NCBI RefSeq assembly: GCF_004348335.1
Contig: NZ_SMJW01000015.1
Location: 1 to 57,565 of the forward strand
DNA: 57,565 nt
Origin: Actinomadura bangladeshensis
GTDB lineage: Bacteria; Actinomycetota; Actinomycetes; Streptosporangiales; Streptosporangiaceae
Reading direction: 5' to 3'
Positions 17,741 to 25,821 of the stretch are shown piece after piece. A program made the translations under genes and the position numbers. Within the stretch, counting starts at the first letter, position 1. Each line of letters opens with the position of its first letter. The notes under the pieces were generated by a model. The model was not told the DNA's origin. It worked only from the letters and a program-made list of their open reading frames with translations, and did no database searches.

Positions 17741-17769
17741 CGGACACTGTCGGTGGCTTCGCGTTTAAT
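17741..17769 (+). promoter_or_regulatory. Probable leaderless promoter of the DNA ligase gene
   Basis: CGGACA (17741-17746, four matches to TTGACA) and TTTAAT (17764-17769) are 17 bp apart, and the GTG start at 17776 follows six bases later. GGAGG touches the GTG and is too close to act as a ribosome binding site. Confidence 0.45.
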
Positions 17770-17775
17770 CGGAGG

Positions 17776-19767
17776 GTGGACGTCGACAAGCGCATCGCGG
17801 AGCTGACCGCCGAGGTCAAGCGGCTGAACGACCTGTACTACGGCACCGGGGACAGCCCGCTGCCGGACGCGGACTACGACGCGTTGAAGGACGAGCTGGC
17901 GGCGCTCGTCGCCGAGCACCCCGAGCTGGAGCCGGCCGACAGCCCGCTCGGCGAGGTCAACGCGCCGGCGGAGCTGACCGGGCCGACCGTGCGGCACGCG
18001 CGCCCGATGCTGTCGCTGGCGAAGGCGACGAGCGAGGAGCAGATCCGCGCGTTCTGCGAGCGCTTCGGCGGCCAGGTCTTCCGCGTGTCGGAGAAGCTCG
18101 ACGGGCTCTCGCTCAGCGTCGTCTACACCGACGGGGAGCTCGACTACGTCGCCACCCGCGGCACCGGCGCGGTCGGTGAGCTGGTGACCGAGAAGGTGCG
18201 CCACGTGATCCCCGGCCTGCCGGCCCGGATCGGCGAGGCGGGGCGCGTCGAGGTCCGCGGTGAGGCCGTGATGCTGCGGTCGGTGTGGGCGGCCTACAAC
18301 GAGGCGCACCCCGACCGGACGCTGACCAATCCGCGCTCGGGCGCCGCCGGGACGCTCGTGCTGAAGGACCCGGAGGCCGCGGCGCAGGCCGAGCGGCTGC
18401 TGCGCTTCTTCGCCTTCGGCGCCGACCGCGGCGGCGCCGCCGTGGACGTCCCGGCGGGCTTCGAGCCGGTCGCCCAGTACGTGTGCGCGAGCGCCGGCGA
18501 GGTGATGGACGCCATCCACGAGATCGGCGGCCGCCGCGACGGGCTCGACTACGACATCGACGGCGCGGTCGTGCGGCTGCACGAGCCGGTGGCGTTCGAC
18601 GCGGCGGGCTTCAACAGCGCCGAGCCGCGCGGGGCGATCGCGTTCAAGTACCCGCCGGAGGAGAAGCTGACGACGCTGCTGTCGGTCGAATGGCCGGTCG
18701 GCAAGATCGGGCGCGTCCCGCCGCGCGCGAAGGTCGCGCCGGTGTTCGTCGGCGGCGTGACGGTGGAGAACGTCACCCTGCACAACCCGCGCCTGATCCG
18801 CGAGCGCGACCTGCGGATCGGCGACACGGTGGCGGTCGTGCGGCGCGGCGACGTGATCCCGTTCGCGGGCCGCTCGCTGCCGGAGAAGCGCGACGGGAGC
18901 GAGACCGAGATCGTCCCGCCGACGCACTGCCCGTCCTGCGGCAGCGAGCTGGAGGTCCGCGGCACCGGCGAGGAGCGCTGGTGCGCGAACCTGCAGTGCC
19001 CCGCCCAGGCGACGCGCCGGCTGATGCACTGGGCCTCGCGCCAGGCGGCCGACATGGAGGGCGTCGGCGACACCTGGATCGAGAAGCTCGCCGAGGACGG
19101 CGTGCTCAAGCGCCGCAGCGACTTCTACGACCTGACCGCCGAGCAGCTGCTCGGCTACGAGCGGATGGGCGAGGTCAGCGCACGGAACATGGTCGACTCG
19201 ATTGCGTCCTCCAAGGGCATCGGGCTGCGGCGCGCGCTGATCGGGCTGGCGATCCCGATGGCCTCCGAGGGCACCGCCAAGCGCCTGTGCCTGGCCGGCT
19301 ACGAGCGCATCGAGGACGTCGCGGCGGCGACCGCCGGGGACCTGGTGGCGATCCGCGACATCGGCCCGAAGGCCGCCGAGAGCATCGTGGCCTTCTTCGC
19401 CCGCCCGGACGTGGGGGAGGAGATCGCGGCCCTCCGCGAGCGCGGCGTGAACCTCGACGTCCTCCCCGAGGACCGCCCCGTCGACGCGGCGGCGGCCGGC
19501 GACTCCCCGCTCAAGGGCAAGTCCGTCGTCATCACCGGCGCCTTCACCGACCCCCGCTCCGGCGCGAAGATCAGCCGCCCGGACGTCACCCGCCTGGTCG
19601 AGAAGGCGGCGGCGGCGTCCGCCTCCTCGGTCTCGGCCAGCACCGACTACCTGCTCGCCGGCGACAACGTCGGCGCCTCCAAGACCGCCAAGGCCGAGAA
19701 GCTGGGGGTGACGGTCGTCTCCCAAGAGGAACTGTGGCGCTGGCTGGCCGAAGCCGACGTGATCTAG
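17776..19767 (+). CDS. ligA: NAD-dependent DNA ligase, divergent paralogue type
   Basis: The 663-aa protein has the whole LigA layout. The Ia domain with DADYD (31-35) is followed by the adenylation domain with the nucleotidyl lysine Lys107 in EKLDG. OB fold, four-cysteine zinc finger (CPSCG...CANLQC), helix-hairpin-helix repeats and a C-terminal BRCT domain (from about 575) complete it. It joins nicks using NAD+. Several motifs deviate from housekeeping LigA: VSEKLDGLSLS replaces the usual ELKIDGLA, and TRGTGAVGE replaces TRGDGxxGE. This suggests a second, specialised ligase. It stands alone between a TetR gene and a convergent VOC gene. Confidence 0.9.
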   Translation: MDVDKRIAELTAEVKRLNDLYYGTGDSPLPDADYDALKDELAALVAEHPELEPADSPLGEVNAPAELTGPTVRHARPMLSLAKATSEEQIRAFCERFGGQVFRVSEKLDGLSLSVVYTDGELDYVATRGTGAVGELVTEKVRHVIPGLPARIGEAGRVEVRGEAVMLRSVWAAYNEAHPDRTLTNPRSGAAGTLVLKDPEAAAQAERLLRFFAFGADRGGAAVDVPAGFEPVAQYVCASAGEVMDAIHEIGGRRDGLDYDIDGAVVRLHEPVAFDAAGFNSAEPRGAIAFKYPPEEKLTTLLSVEWPVGKIGRVPPRAKVAPVFVGGVTVENVTLHNPRLIRERDLRIGDTVAVVRRGDVIPFAGRSLPEKRDGSETEIVPPTHCPSCGSELEVRGTGEERWCANLQCPAQATRRLMHWASRQAADMEGVGDTWIEKLAEDGVLKRRSDFYDLTAEQLLGYERMGEVSARNMVDSIASSKGIGLRRALIGLAIPMASEGTAKRLCLAGYERIEDVAAATAGDLVAIRDIGPKAAESIVAFFARPDVGEEIAALRERGVNLDVLPEDRPVDAAAAGDSPLKGKSVVITGAFTDPRSGAKISRPDVTRLVEKAAAASASSVSASTDYLLAGDNVGASKTAKAEKLGVTVVSQEELWRWLAEADVI

Positions 19768-19788
19768 CCCCTCGGGCCCCGGCCGTCA

Positions 19789-20223
19789 TCAAGGGGACGC
19801 ATCACCGCCGTTCCGGTCGTCGGCCGGGCCGAGAAGGTCCCATCTGTTGCCGGCGATGTCGAGGAACACGGCGACCCGCCCGTAGGGCTCGGTGCGGGGC
19901 GGGCCGACGAATGCGACGCCGGCGGCCGTCATCCGGTGGAAGGCGGCGTCGAAATCGTCCACTCGGAGGAAGAACCCCACGCGCCCGGCCACCTGGTTCC
20001 CGATCGCGGAGGCCTGTCGAACGCCGTCCGCGCAGGCGAGCAGGATCCCGGTCTGCGCACCGGGCGGCCGGACGACGACCCACCGCTTGGGGCGGCCGTC
20101 GTTGGTGAGCGAGGGCGAGTCCTCGACCAGGTCGAACCCCAGAGCGCCGGTGAAGAACGCGATGGCCCGGTCGTAGTCGTCCACGACGATGGTGATGAGG
20201 TCGAGTCTCACCCCGGTGAGCAT
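19789..20223 (-). CDS. VOC (glyoxalase/bleomycin-resistance) family protein
   Basis: This 144-aa protein has the paired beta-alpha-beta-beta-beta modules of the vicinal oxygen chelate fold. LDLITIVVDDYDRAIAFFTGALGF opens the first module and RVGFFLRVDDFDAAFHRMTAAG the second. PYGRVAVFLDIAGNRWDLLGP is the metal-side strand with a Glu/Asp-type ending. VOC proteins include glyoxalases, dioxygenases and resistance proteins; the specific activity is not predictable. It is divergent from the GMC oxidoreductase across a KstR-type operator, so it may share that control. Start 20223 gives the natural domain length. Confidence 0.85.
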   Translation of the reverse strand: MLTGVRLDLITIVVDDYDRAIAFFTGALGFDLVEDSPSLTNDGRPKRWVVVRPPGAQTGILLACADGVRQASAIGNQVAGRVGFFLRVDDFDAAFHRMTAAGVAFVGPPRTEPYGRVAVFLDIAGNRWDLLGPADDRNGGDASP

Positions 20224-20267
20224 AGGCGCCGGTCCGGGACGCGGGCGGGTCCGTTGCGCAGGGTTGG

Positions 20268-20281
20268 TAGAACGTGTTCTA
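20268..20281. promoter_or_regulatory. KstR-type operator (copy 1)
   Basis: TAGAACGTGTTCTA has perfect 6-bp arms and fits the KstR consensus TNNAACNNGTTNNA exactly. KstR is the TetR repressor of cholesterol catabolism in mycobacteria and rhodococci. The site is 61 bp before the GMC oxidoreductase start and 45 bp before the divergent VOC start. An identical 14-mer occurs at 25751-25764. Confidence 0.65.
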
Positions 20282-20301
20282 CTTTGCTCTGGAACGTTGA
20301 C

Positions 20302-20315
20302 TGGACAGTTGTCCA
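20302..20315. promoter_or_regulatory. Second palindrome of the composite element (copy 1)
   Basis: TGGACAGTTGTCCA has perfect 6-bp arms around two bases. It follows the KstR-type box and has a close counterpart at 25783-25796 with similar spacing. The binding protein is unknown; it may be a second TetR-type factor. Confidence 0.45.
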
Positions 20316-20341
20316 ACCCCCTGGTGTGCGCGGAGGAGCCC

Positions 20342-21964
20342 GTGGTCCGAGCCGATTACGTCGTCGTGGGTGCGGGCAGTGCCGGGTGCGCGGTGGCGCG
20401 CCGGCTCGCCGAGAGCGGCGCGAGCGTGGCAGTGCTGGAGGCCGGCCGGCGGGACACCGCCCGCGGGGTGAAGAACCTGCTGGAGATCCCGGGCGCGGTC
20501 GCGGTGCTGATGTCGACGCCGCAGCTGAAGAGGCTCGTGGACTGGGGCTTCAAGTCCGTGCCGCAGACGGCGGCGTGGGGGCGGGTGATCCCGCAGGTCC
20601 GCGGCAGGGTGCTGGGCGGCTCCAGCTCGGTGAACGGCATGCTGTTCGTGCGCGGCAACCGGCGGAACTTCGACGACTGGGCCGCGGACGGCGCCACCGG
20701 ATGGTCCTACGACGACGTCCTGCCGGCGTTCAAGCGGCTCGAGGACTGGGAGGACGGCGCCGGGGAGGTGAGAGGGGCCGGCGGCCCGGTCAAGGTGCGC
20801 CGCCAGAAGGACCTCACCGACGCGGCCCGCGCCTTCATCGACGCCGCGACCGACCGGCTGTCCGTCCCGTTCCTGGACGACTACAACGGCCCCGAGCAGG
20901 AGGGCGTCGGCGTCTTCCAGCTCAGCGCGGACCGCGGCGTCCGCTACTCCGCCGCCCGTGCCTACCTGCGCACCGACCCGCCGGACAACCTCCTCGTCCT
21001 CACCGGCGCCTCCGCGACCCGGATCGTGGTGAGCGGCGGCAGGGCGACCGGCGTCGAGGTCGTCGGCGCCGACGGCGAGACCCAGGTCGTCGCCGCCGAC
21101 CGGGAGGTCATCGTCTCCGCCGGCGTGTTCGGCTCGCCCAAGCTGCTGCAGCTGTCGGGGATCGGCCCGGCCGACCACCTGCGGCGGCACGGCATCGAGG
21201 TGGTCAGCGACCTGCCGGTGGGCGACAACCTGCACGACCACCTGTTCGTGCCGGTGTCCTTCCAGATGGACTCCGCGCTGCGGCGCCCGACCCCGGCGTA
21301 CTTCATGCGGGGGCTCGCCCAGGCGCGGCTGCGCCGTTCCGGGTGGGCCAGCGGCTCGCAGTTCGAGGCCACCGGCTTCGTCCGCACGTCCCGGGCCGGG
21401 GCGATCCCCGACCTGCAGCTGCACGCGCTGTACTGGGTCTACCCGTTCCCCAACCAGGACGGCGACAAGGCGGTGCGCCCGCCGACGACCAAGCCCGGCC
21501 TCAGCGTGTTCCCGACGCTGATCTACCCCGAGAGCCGGGGCACGGTCCGGATCGCCGGCCCCGACCCCGCGCTCCCGCCGCTGATCGACCCCGCCTACCT
21601 GTCGGCGGGCAAGGACGTCGAGGTCCTGATGGAGGGCATCTCGATCGTCCGCGAGGTGATGGAGGGGACCGGCGACAACCGGGGGGAGATCCGCCCGGGG
21701 CCCGACTACGCCGACCCCGCGGAGCTGCGCCGGATCCTGCCCAACATCGTCCACTCGGTCTACCACCCGGTCGGCACCTGCCGGATCGGGACGGACGAGC
21801 GCGCCGTCGTCGACCCGCGGCTGCGGGTCCGCGGTGTCGAGAACCTGCGGGTGGCCGACGCGTCGGTCATGCCGTCGGTGACCGGGGGCAACACCAACGC
21901 GCCCTCGATCATGATCGGCGAGCGCTGCGCGGACTTCGTGCTGGAGACGGAGGGACGGCGGTGA
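20342..21964 (+). CDS. GMC family FAD-dependent oxidoreductase
   Basis: This 540-aa choline-dehydrogenase-like enzyme has the FAD dinucleotide fold YVVVGAGSAGCAVARRLAESG at its start. The GMC signature GRVLGGSSSVNGMLFVRG and the second signature GSPKLLQLSGIGPADHL follow. The catalytic His is in VYHPVGTCRIG, and GGNTNAPSIMIGERCADF is at the C-terminus. It oxidises an alcohol on an unknown substrate. GGAGGAG (20332-20338) precedes the GTG at 20342. The enoyl-CoA hydratase overlaps its stop codon by 4 bp (GTGA), so the two form an operon under the KstR-type box. A steroid or terpenoid alcohol substrate is inferred from this operator. Confidence 0.92.
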   Translation: MVRADYVVVGAGSAGCAVARRLAESGASVAVLEAGRRDTARGVKNLLEIPGAVAVLMSTPQLKRLVDWGFKSVPQTAAWGRVIPQVRGRVLGGSSSVNGMLFVRGNRRNFDDWAADGATGWSYDDVLPAFKRLEDWEDGAGEVRGAGGPVKVRRQKDLTDAARAFIDAATDRLSVPFLDDYNGPEQEGVGVFQLSADRGVRYSAARAYLRTDPPDNLLVLTGASATRIVVSGGRATGVEVVGADGETQVVAADREVIVSAGVFGSPKLLQLSGIGPADHLRRHGIEVVSDLPVGDNLHDHLFVPVSFQMDSALRRPTPAYFMRGLAQARLRRSGWASGSQFEATGFVRTSRAGAIPDLQLHALYWVYPFPNQDGDKAVRPPTTKPGLSVFPTLIYPESRGTVRIAGPDPALPPLIDPAYLSAGKDVEVLMEGISIVREVMEGTGDNRGEIRPGPDYADPAELRRILPNIVHSVYHPVGTCRIGTDERAVVDPRLRVRGVENLRVADASVMPSVTGGNTNAPSIMIGERCADFVLETEGRR

Positions 21965-22758
21965 CCGAGACCGCGATCCTGCTGGTCGAGGACGCCGACC
22001 GCGTCCGGACGATCACGCTCAACCGGCCCGGGGCGCTCAACGCCTTCAACGAGGCCCTCTACGACGCGCTCACCGACGCCCTGCTGGAGGCCGCCGGGGA
22101 CCCCGCGGTGGCCGTGGTCCTGCTGACCGGTACCGGCCGCGCGTTCAGTTCCGGCACCGACCTCGTGGAGATGGCCGAGCGGGTGGCCGACCCGGACTTC
22201 ACGCCGGGCAGGCACGGATTCATCGGCCTCATCGACACGCTGGCCGAGTTCGACAAGCCGCTGGTCCTGGCGATCAACGGGCTGGGCCTGGGCATCGGGC
22301 TGACCGTGATCGGGTTCGCCGACCTCGTCCTGATGTCCGAGGACGCACGGCTCAAGACACCGTTCACCAGCCTGGGAGTGGCGCCGGAGGCCGCGTCGAG
22401 CTACCTGCTGCCGCGCCTGGTCGGCCGCCAGAACGCCGCCTGGATCCTGCTGTCCGCGGAATGGATCTCCGCGGCCGAGGCCAGGGAGATGGGACTGGTC
22501 TGGCGGGTCTGCGAGCCCGCCGCCCTGATGGACGAGGCGCGGCGGGTCGCGGGCACGCTGGCCAAGCGTCCGATCTCCAGCCTGCGGGAGGTCAAGCGCG
22601 ACATGACCGCGCCGCTCCGCGAGGAGATCCGGCGGGCCCGGGAGCGGGAGAACGACGGGTTCGCCCGGCTCATGGGCGGCCCCGCCAACGCCGAGGCGCT
22701 CGCGGCGTTCGCTGAGGGACGCGACCCCGACTTCACCTCCCTGCCGCCGGGCTGGTAG
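21961..22758 (+). CDS. Enoyl-CoA hydratase/isomerase family protein
   Basis: This 265-aa crotonase has the oxyanion-hole strands GRAFSSGTDLVEM and NGLGLGIGLTVIGFADLVLM. KTPFTSLGVAPEAASSYLLPRLVGRQNAAW holds a glutamate in the position of the hydratase Glu (APEAAS). The C-terminal trimerisation helix is present. It is translationally coupled to the GMC oxidoreductase (start overlaps the upstream TGA). Its stop codon is separated by one base from the stop of the convergent G6PD-like gene. Acyl-CoA side-chain oxidation is the likely role. Confidence 0.92.
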   Translation: MTETAILLVEDADRVRTITLNRPGALNAFNEALYDALTDALLEAAGDPAVAVVLLTGTGRAFSSGTDLVEMAERVADPDFTPGRHGFIGLIDTLAEFDKPLVLAINGLGLGIGLTVIGFADLVLMSEDARLKTPFTSLGVAPEAASSYLLPRLVGRQNAAWILLSAEWISAAEAREMGLVWRVCEPAALMDEARRVAGTLAKRPISSLREVKRDMTAPLREEIRRARERENDGFARLMGGPANAEALAAFAEGRDPDFTSLPPGW

Positions 22759-22759
22759 C

Positions 22760-24163
22760 TCACGGCCGCGCCTCGCGACCGTGCTGCGGGTCGGCCCTGA
22801 CCAGCGCGTCCGCGGGTCCGCCCGAGCCGGCCGGATACCCCTCCAGCGGCACGAGGTCGCCGGCCCAGGCGGACATGACGGGGGCGAGGACGCGCCACGC
22901 CTCCTCGGCCTCGTCGCTCCGGATCGACAGGGCGGCGTTGCCGTGCAGGACGTCCAGCAGCAGCCGGCCGTAGGCGGGCAGGTCGGGCGCCTCCATCTGC
23001 GCGGTCATGGTGAGCGGGGTGAGGGTTCGCGCGCCGGAGCCGATGCCGGTGAGCGCCAGCGTCATGCCTTCGGGGTCGAGCCCGAAACGCAGCACGTTGG
23101 GCAGGGCTTCGCCGTTGTGGCCGAAGGGCAGGTGGGGGACCGGCCGGAAGCGGACGGCGACCTCCTTGCGGTCGTGCTTGAGCGCCTTGCCGCTGCGGAG
23201 CCGGAACGTGGTGCCCGACCAGCGCCAGCTTTCCAGGTGCAGTTCCACCTCGGCGAAGGTCTCGGTGGTGCTGCGCGGGTCGACGCCGTCCTCGTCGATG
23301 TAGGCGGGCACCTCGCGGCCGCCGATGCCGCCGGCGAGGTAGCGGGCGCGGCGGGTCCGGCGCCGGACGTCCTGGTCGGTGAGAGGGCGTATCGAGCGCA
23401 GGACGTCGATCTTGCGGTCGCGCAGGTCGCGTTCGCCGAGGCTGAGCGGCGGCTCCATGGCCACCAGGCACAGCACCTGGAACAGGTGGTTCTGCACCAT
23501 GTCCTTGAGCGCGCCGACGCCGTCGTAGTAGCCGGCCCTGCCTTCCAGGGCGAGGGACTCGTCCCAGACGATGTCTATCTCGGAGATGTGCGCGCTGTTC
23601 CAGAGGGGTTCGAGCACGCGGTTGGCCAGGCGGCTGCCGAGCAGGTTCTGGACGGTGGTCATGGCCAGGAAGTGGTCGACCCGGAACACCGCCTGCTCGG
23701 GGACGACCTCGGCCAGCAGCCGGTTCAGCTCCCGGGCGCTCGCCAGGTCTTCGCCGAAGGGCTTCTCCAGGACGATCCGGCTGCCCGCCGGCAGGCCCGC
23801 GCGGCCCAGGGCGGTGATGCTGCCGGGGAACACCGCCGGGGGCAGCGCGAGGTAGAGGGCGACGGGCCCTTCCCCGCCGATGAGGGAGGCCAGGTCGGCG
23901 GAGTCGGTGGCGTCGGCCTGCCGGTACTCGGCGGTGCCGGCGACCCGGGCCCGCGCGTCGGCGGGCGCGGAGCCCGCGTGCCGGTCGAGCTGCTCGGCCG
24001 CCCAGCCGCGGAACTCTTCGCCGCTCCAGCCCTTCCGGTCGGCGCAGACCAGCCGGAACCCGTCGGGGAGGTGCCCGCCGGCGCGCAGGGCGGCCAGGCC
24101 CGGGAGCAGGTAGCGGGCGTTGAGGTCGCCGGTGGCGCCGAAGACGACGAGCCGGTTGATCAT
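22760..24163 (-). CDS. Glucose-6-phosphate dehydrogenase-like protein with altered active site
   Basis: The 467-aa protein follows the G6PD fold from end to end: GATGDL (9-14), EKPFG (133-137), the DH pair (Asp163-His164) and the C-terminal substrate domain. In classical enzymes the first motif continues R-K-L and the second reads RIDHYLGKE, with both lysines contacting the substrate phosphate. Here these read ARYLLP and RVDHFLAMT, so both lysines are missing while the catalytic His remains. It may use a sugar without that phosphate, another hexose derivative, or be slow on G6P. The start at 24163 (MINRLVVFGATG) has GAGAGAGGGG upstream. No pentose-phosphate neighbours are seen. Confidence 0.85.
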   Translation of the reverse strand: MINRLVVFGATGDLNARYLLPGLAALRAGGHLPDGFRLVCADRKGWSGEEFRGWAAEQLDRHAGSAPADARARVAGTAEYRQADATDSADLASLIGGEGPVALYLALPPAVFPGSITALGRAGLPAGSRIVLEKPFGEDLASARELNRLLAEVVPEQAVFRVDHFLAMTTVQNLLGSRLANRVLEPLWNSAHISEIDIVWDESLALEGRAGYYDGVGALKDMVQNHLFQVLCLVAMEPPLSLGERDLRDRKIDVLRSIRPLTDQDVRRRTRRARYLAGGIGGREVPAYIDEDGVDPRSTTETFAEVELHLESWRWSGTTFRLRSGKALKHDRKEVAVRFRPVPHLPFGHNGEALPNVLRFGLDPEGMTLALTGIGSGARTLTPLTMTAQMEAPDLPAYGRLLLDVLHGNAALSIRSDEAEEAWRVLAPVMSAWAGDLVPLEGYPAGSGGPADALVRADPQHGREARP

Positions 24164-24364
24164 CGTGCCCCTCTCTCTCGCCCGGGCGAGGGTGACGCCG
24201 GCGGCATCCGGGTCTCCAGAGGCTCGCGCGGCGGTCGGGTCGGACCGCGTCATCGCAGCGTAGATGACCGACGGTCGGCATTCGCCGTTGCCTTGATCAA
24301 GCATGATCGAAGTGCTCGCACGAGGCCACGGTCCCGGGCCCGCTCGCCGACCGGCGCGCCACCG

Positions 24365-24385
24365 CGATGGCCCGGACCGCCATCG
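24365..24385. terminator. Small hairpin downstream of the 419-aa gene
   Basis: CGATGGC (24365-24371) pairs with GCCATCG (24379-24385) around a 7-nt loop, about 23 bp past the stop codon of the 419-aa protein gene. The rest of the 24164-24407 gap holds the promoter region of the G6PD-like gene and nothing else recognised. Confidence 0.35.
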
Positions 24386-24407
24386 ACCTGGCCCGCCCCT
24401 GACGCCG

Positions 24408-25667
24408 TCAGACGGGCGTGATCGGCAGGGAGCGCCGGGGCTGGAAGGTGAAGCCGGCGCCGGTGCTGAACCGGACGACGGCGACCTCGTCGGCCTCCGG
24501 GGCCGGGTCGTCGCGGCGGACGACGGTCAGCCGCCACTCGTCGTCGCCGCCGGTGACCTCGACGTCGAGATGCGCGTCGAGGGCGCGGGCGATCGCCTGC
24601 AGCGGCGCCGTCCAGCCGGGGCCGCACAGCGAGATCCAGGCGTCGTCCTCATGGGCGGGGGACGGGCGGACGGCCACGCCGGCGCCGTCGAAGTCGGCGT
24701 CGACGTAGGCCGACGGGTTGAGGAGCGGGTGGACCGCCAGGAGGCGGGCCGCCCCCTCCGCGCTCTGGGGCAGGCCCAGGGCGCGGGCGAGCCGGCCGGC
24801 GGCGACGCCGGCGATGCCCACCAGCTGCTTGCGGCGGATCCGGAGCAGCTGCTCGGCGCCGGCGGCCCGCTCGGCGACGGCCAGCGCGAAGGCGTGGTCG
24901 AGCAGGTGCATCTGCAGGCACACCTCGTCGGCGATCCGGACGAGCGCGGAGTGGGAGAAGGCGGCGAAGTCCAGGTCGGACAGCAGGGGGCCGGAGTAGT
25001 CGGCGAGGCCCTCGTCGGCTCGGTCGATCGGGGCGAGGCCGAGGCGGGCGGCACGGGACCGCTCGTTGACGGCCAGCAGGGGGATGCCCGCCGCCTCCGG
25101 GTGGGACTCGTCGATGGTCACCGTCCAGGCGCAGTGGGGGTGCCGGTCGGCCGGCGTGCGGGGCGGCCGGTGGATCGGCCGCACCTGCGCCCTGGGGTTG
25201 GTGGCGACCGCGGTCGCGTCGAAGGTGGGGTCCTCGATGTCGTGGCACATGGACCGGACGTAGTCCTCGCCCATCGGCTCGACGTCCATGAGGGCGCCGC
25301 AGTGGTCGAGGTGGAACTCGCCGTGCCACCGGTCGTGGACGGTGTAGCGGAAGTCCATGAACTGGGGCGGAGCGCCGATGTCGAGCTGGAGGCCCTTGAA
25401 GATGGTCGGGACGTCACCCCTGCCGGGGACCTCGGGGGCGTAGCCCAGCGCCCGCTGCATCCGCCGGGTGTAGATCGGGCTCGAGGCCGCCCACTCCTCG
25501 ATCGCGATCCGCGCCATCTCCTCCCGACCGAACGCCGAGATGCACCACGCCATCCCGGAGCGGTCGATGAGCTGCCCGATGAGCAGCAGCTCGGGCACGG
25601 CGACCGCGAGCTGCTCCCGCGTCAGGCCGGCGTAGCGGCTCCGGGGTGTCACTGGCGAGTGGGGCAT
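24408..25667 (-). CDS. Conserved-looking 419-aa protein of unknown function
   Basis: No known family was recognised. The protein is soluble, with no signal peptide or membrane segment. A dense set of possible metal ligands occurs between residues 115 and 180: His115, HLDHC at 119-123, MCHDIEDP around 140-147, His166 in IHRPPR, and HPH at 176-178. The C-terminal half (about 225-419) is alpha-helical, then beta-rich. Such His/Cys clustering would suit an enzyme. AGGAG precedes the ATG at 25667. It is divergent from the DAP-dehydrogenase-like gene across an identical KstR-type box, which suggests a role in steroid or related lipid catabolism (inference). Confidence 0.8.
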   Translation of the reverse strand: MPHSPVTPRSRYAGLTREQLAVAVPELLLIGQLIDRSGMAWCISAFGREEMARIAIEEWAASSPIYTRRMQRALGYAPEVPGRGDVPTIFKGLQLDIGAPPQFMDFRYTVHDRWHGEFHLDHCGALMDVEPMGEDYVRSMCHDIEDPTFDATAVATNPRAQVRPIHRPPRTPADRHPHCAWTVTIDESHPEAAGIPLLAVNERSRAARLGLAPIDRADEGLADYSGPLLSDLDFAAFSHSALVRIADEVCLQMHLLDHAFALAVAERAAGAEQLLRIRRKQLVGIAGVAAGRLARALGLPQSAEGAARLLAVHPLLNPSAYVDADFDGAGVAVRPSPAHEDDAWISLCGPGWTAPLQAIARALDAHLDVEVTGGDDEWRLTVVRRDDPAPEADEVAVVRFSTGAGFTFQPRRSLPITPV

Positions 25668-25750
25668 CTGCCGGTCTCCTTGGTGGGCCGCGGGATCAGC
25701 GGTGGACGGGCCGCGCCGGCCGGACGATTCCGTTGCGCGCGGCGCCATGG

Positions 25751-25764
25751 TAGAACGTGTTCTA
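25751..25764. promoter_or_regulatory. KstR-type operator (copy 2)
   Basis: TAGAACGTGTTCTA is identical to the site at 20268-20281 and fits TNNAACNNGTTNNA. It lies between the divergent 419-aa protein gene (start 84 bp away) and the reductase gene (start 58 bp away) and could control both. Confidence 0.65.
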
Positions 25765-25780
25765 CTAGTGTGGAACAGTG

Positions 25781-25798
25781 ACTGGACAGCTGTCCAGT
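25781..25798. promoter_or_regulatory. Second palindrome of the composite element (copy 2)
   Basis: ACTGGACAGCTGTCCAGT is a perfect 18-bp palindrome. Its inner TGGACAGCTGTCCA matches the dyad at 20302-20315 in 13 of 14 bases. The segments between box 1 and box 2 are also alike in both copies (TGGAAC followed by TGACTGGACAG). Confidence 0.5.
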
Positions 25799-25821
25799 AT
25801 GCCGGCCGGCGAAGGAGCAGC

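Noticed and set aside
24303..24400. Remnant of a gene in the gap before the G6PD-like gene (a frame ending ...MARTAIDLARP)
   Set aside because: Only ~30 codons are open and no family could be recognised; it may be chance in GC-rich DNA.
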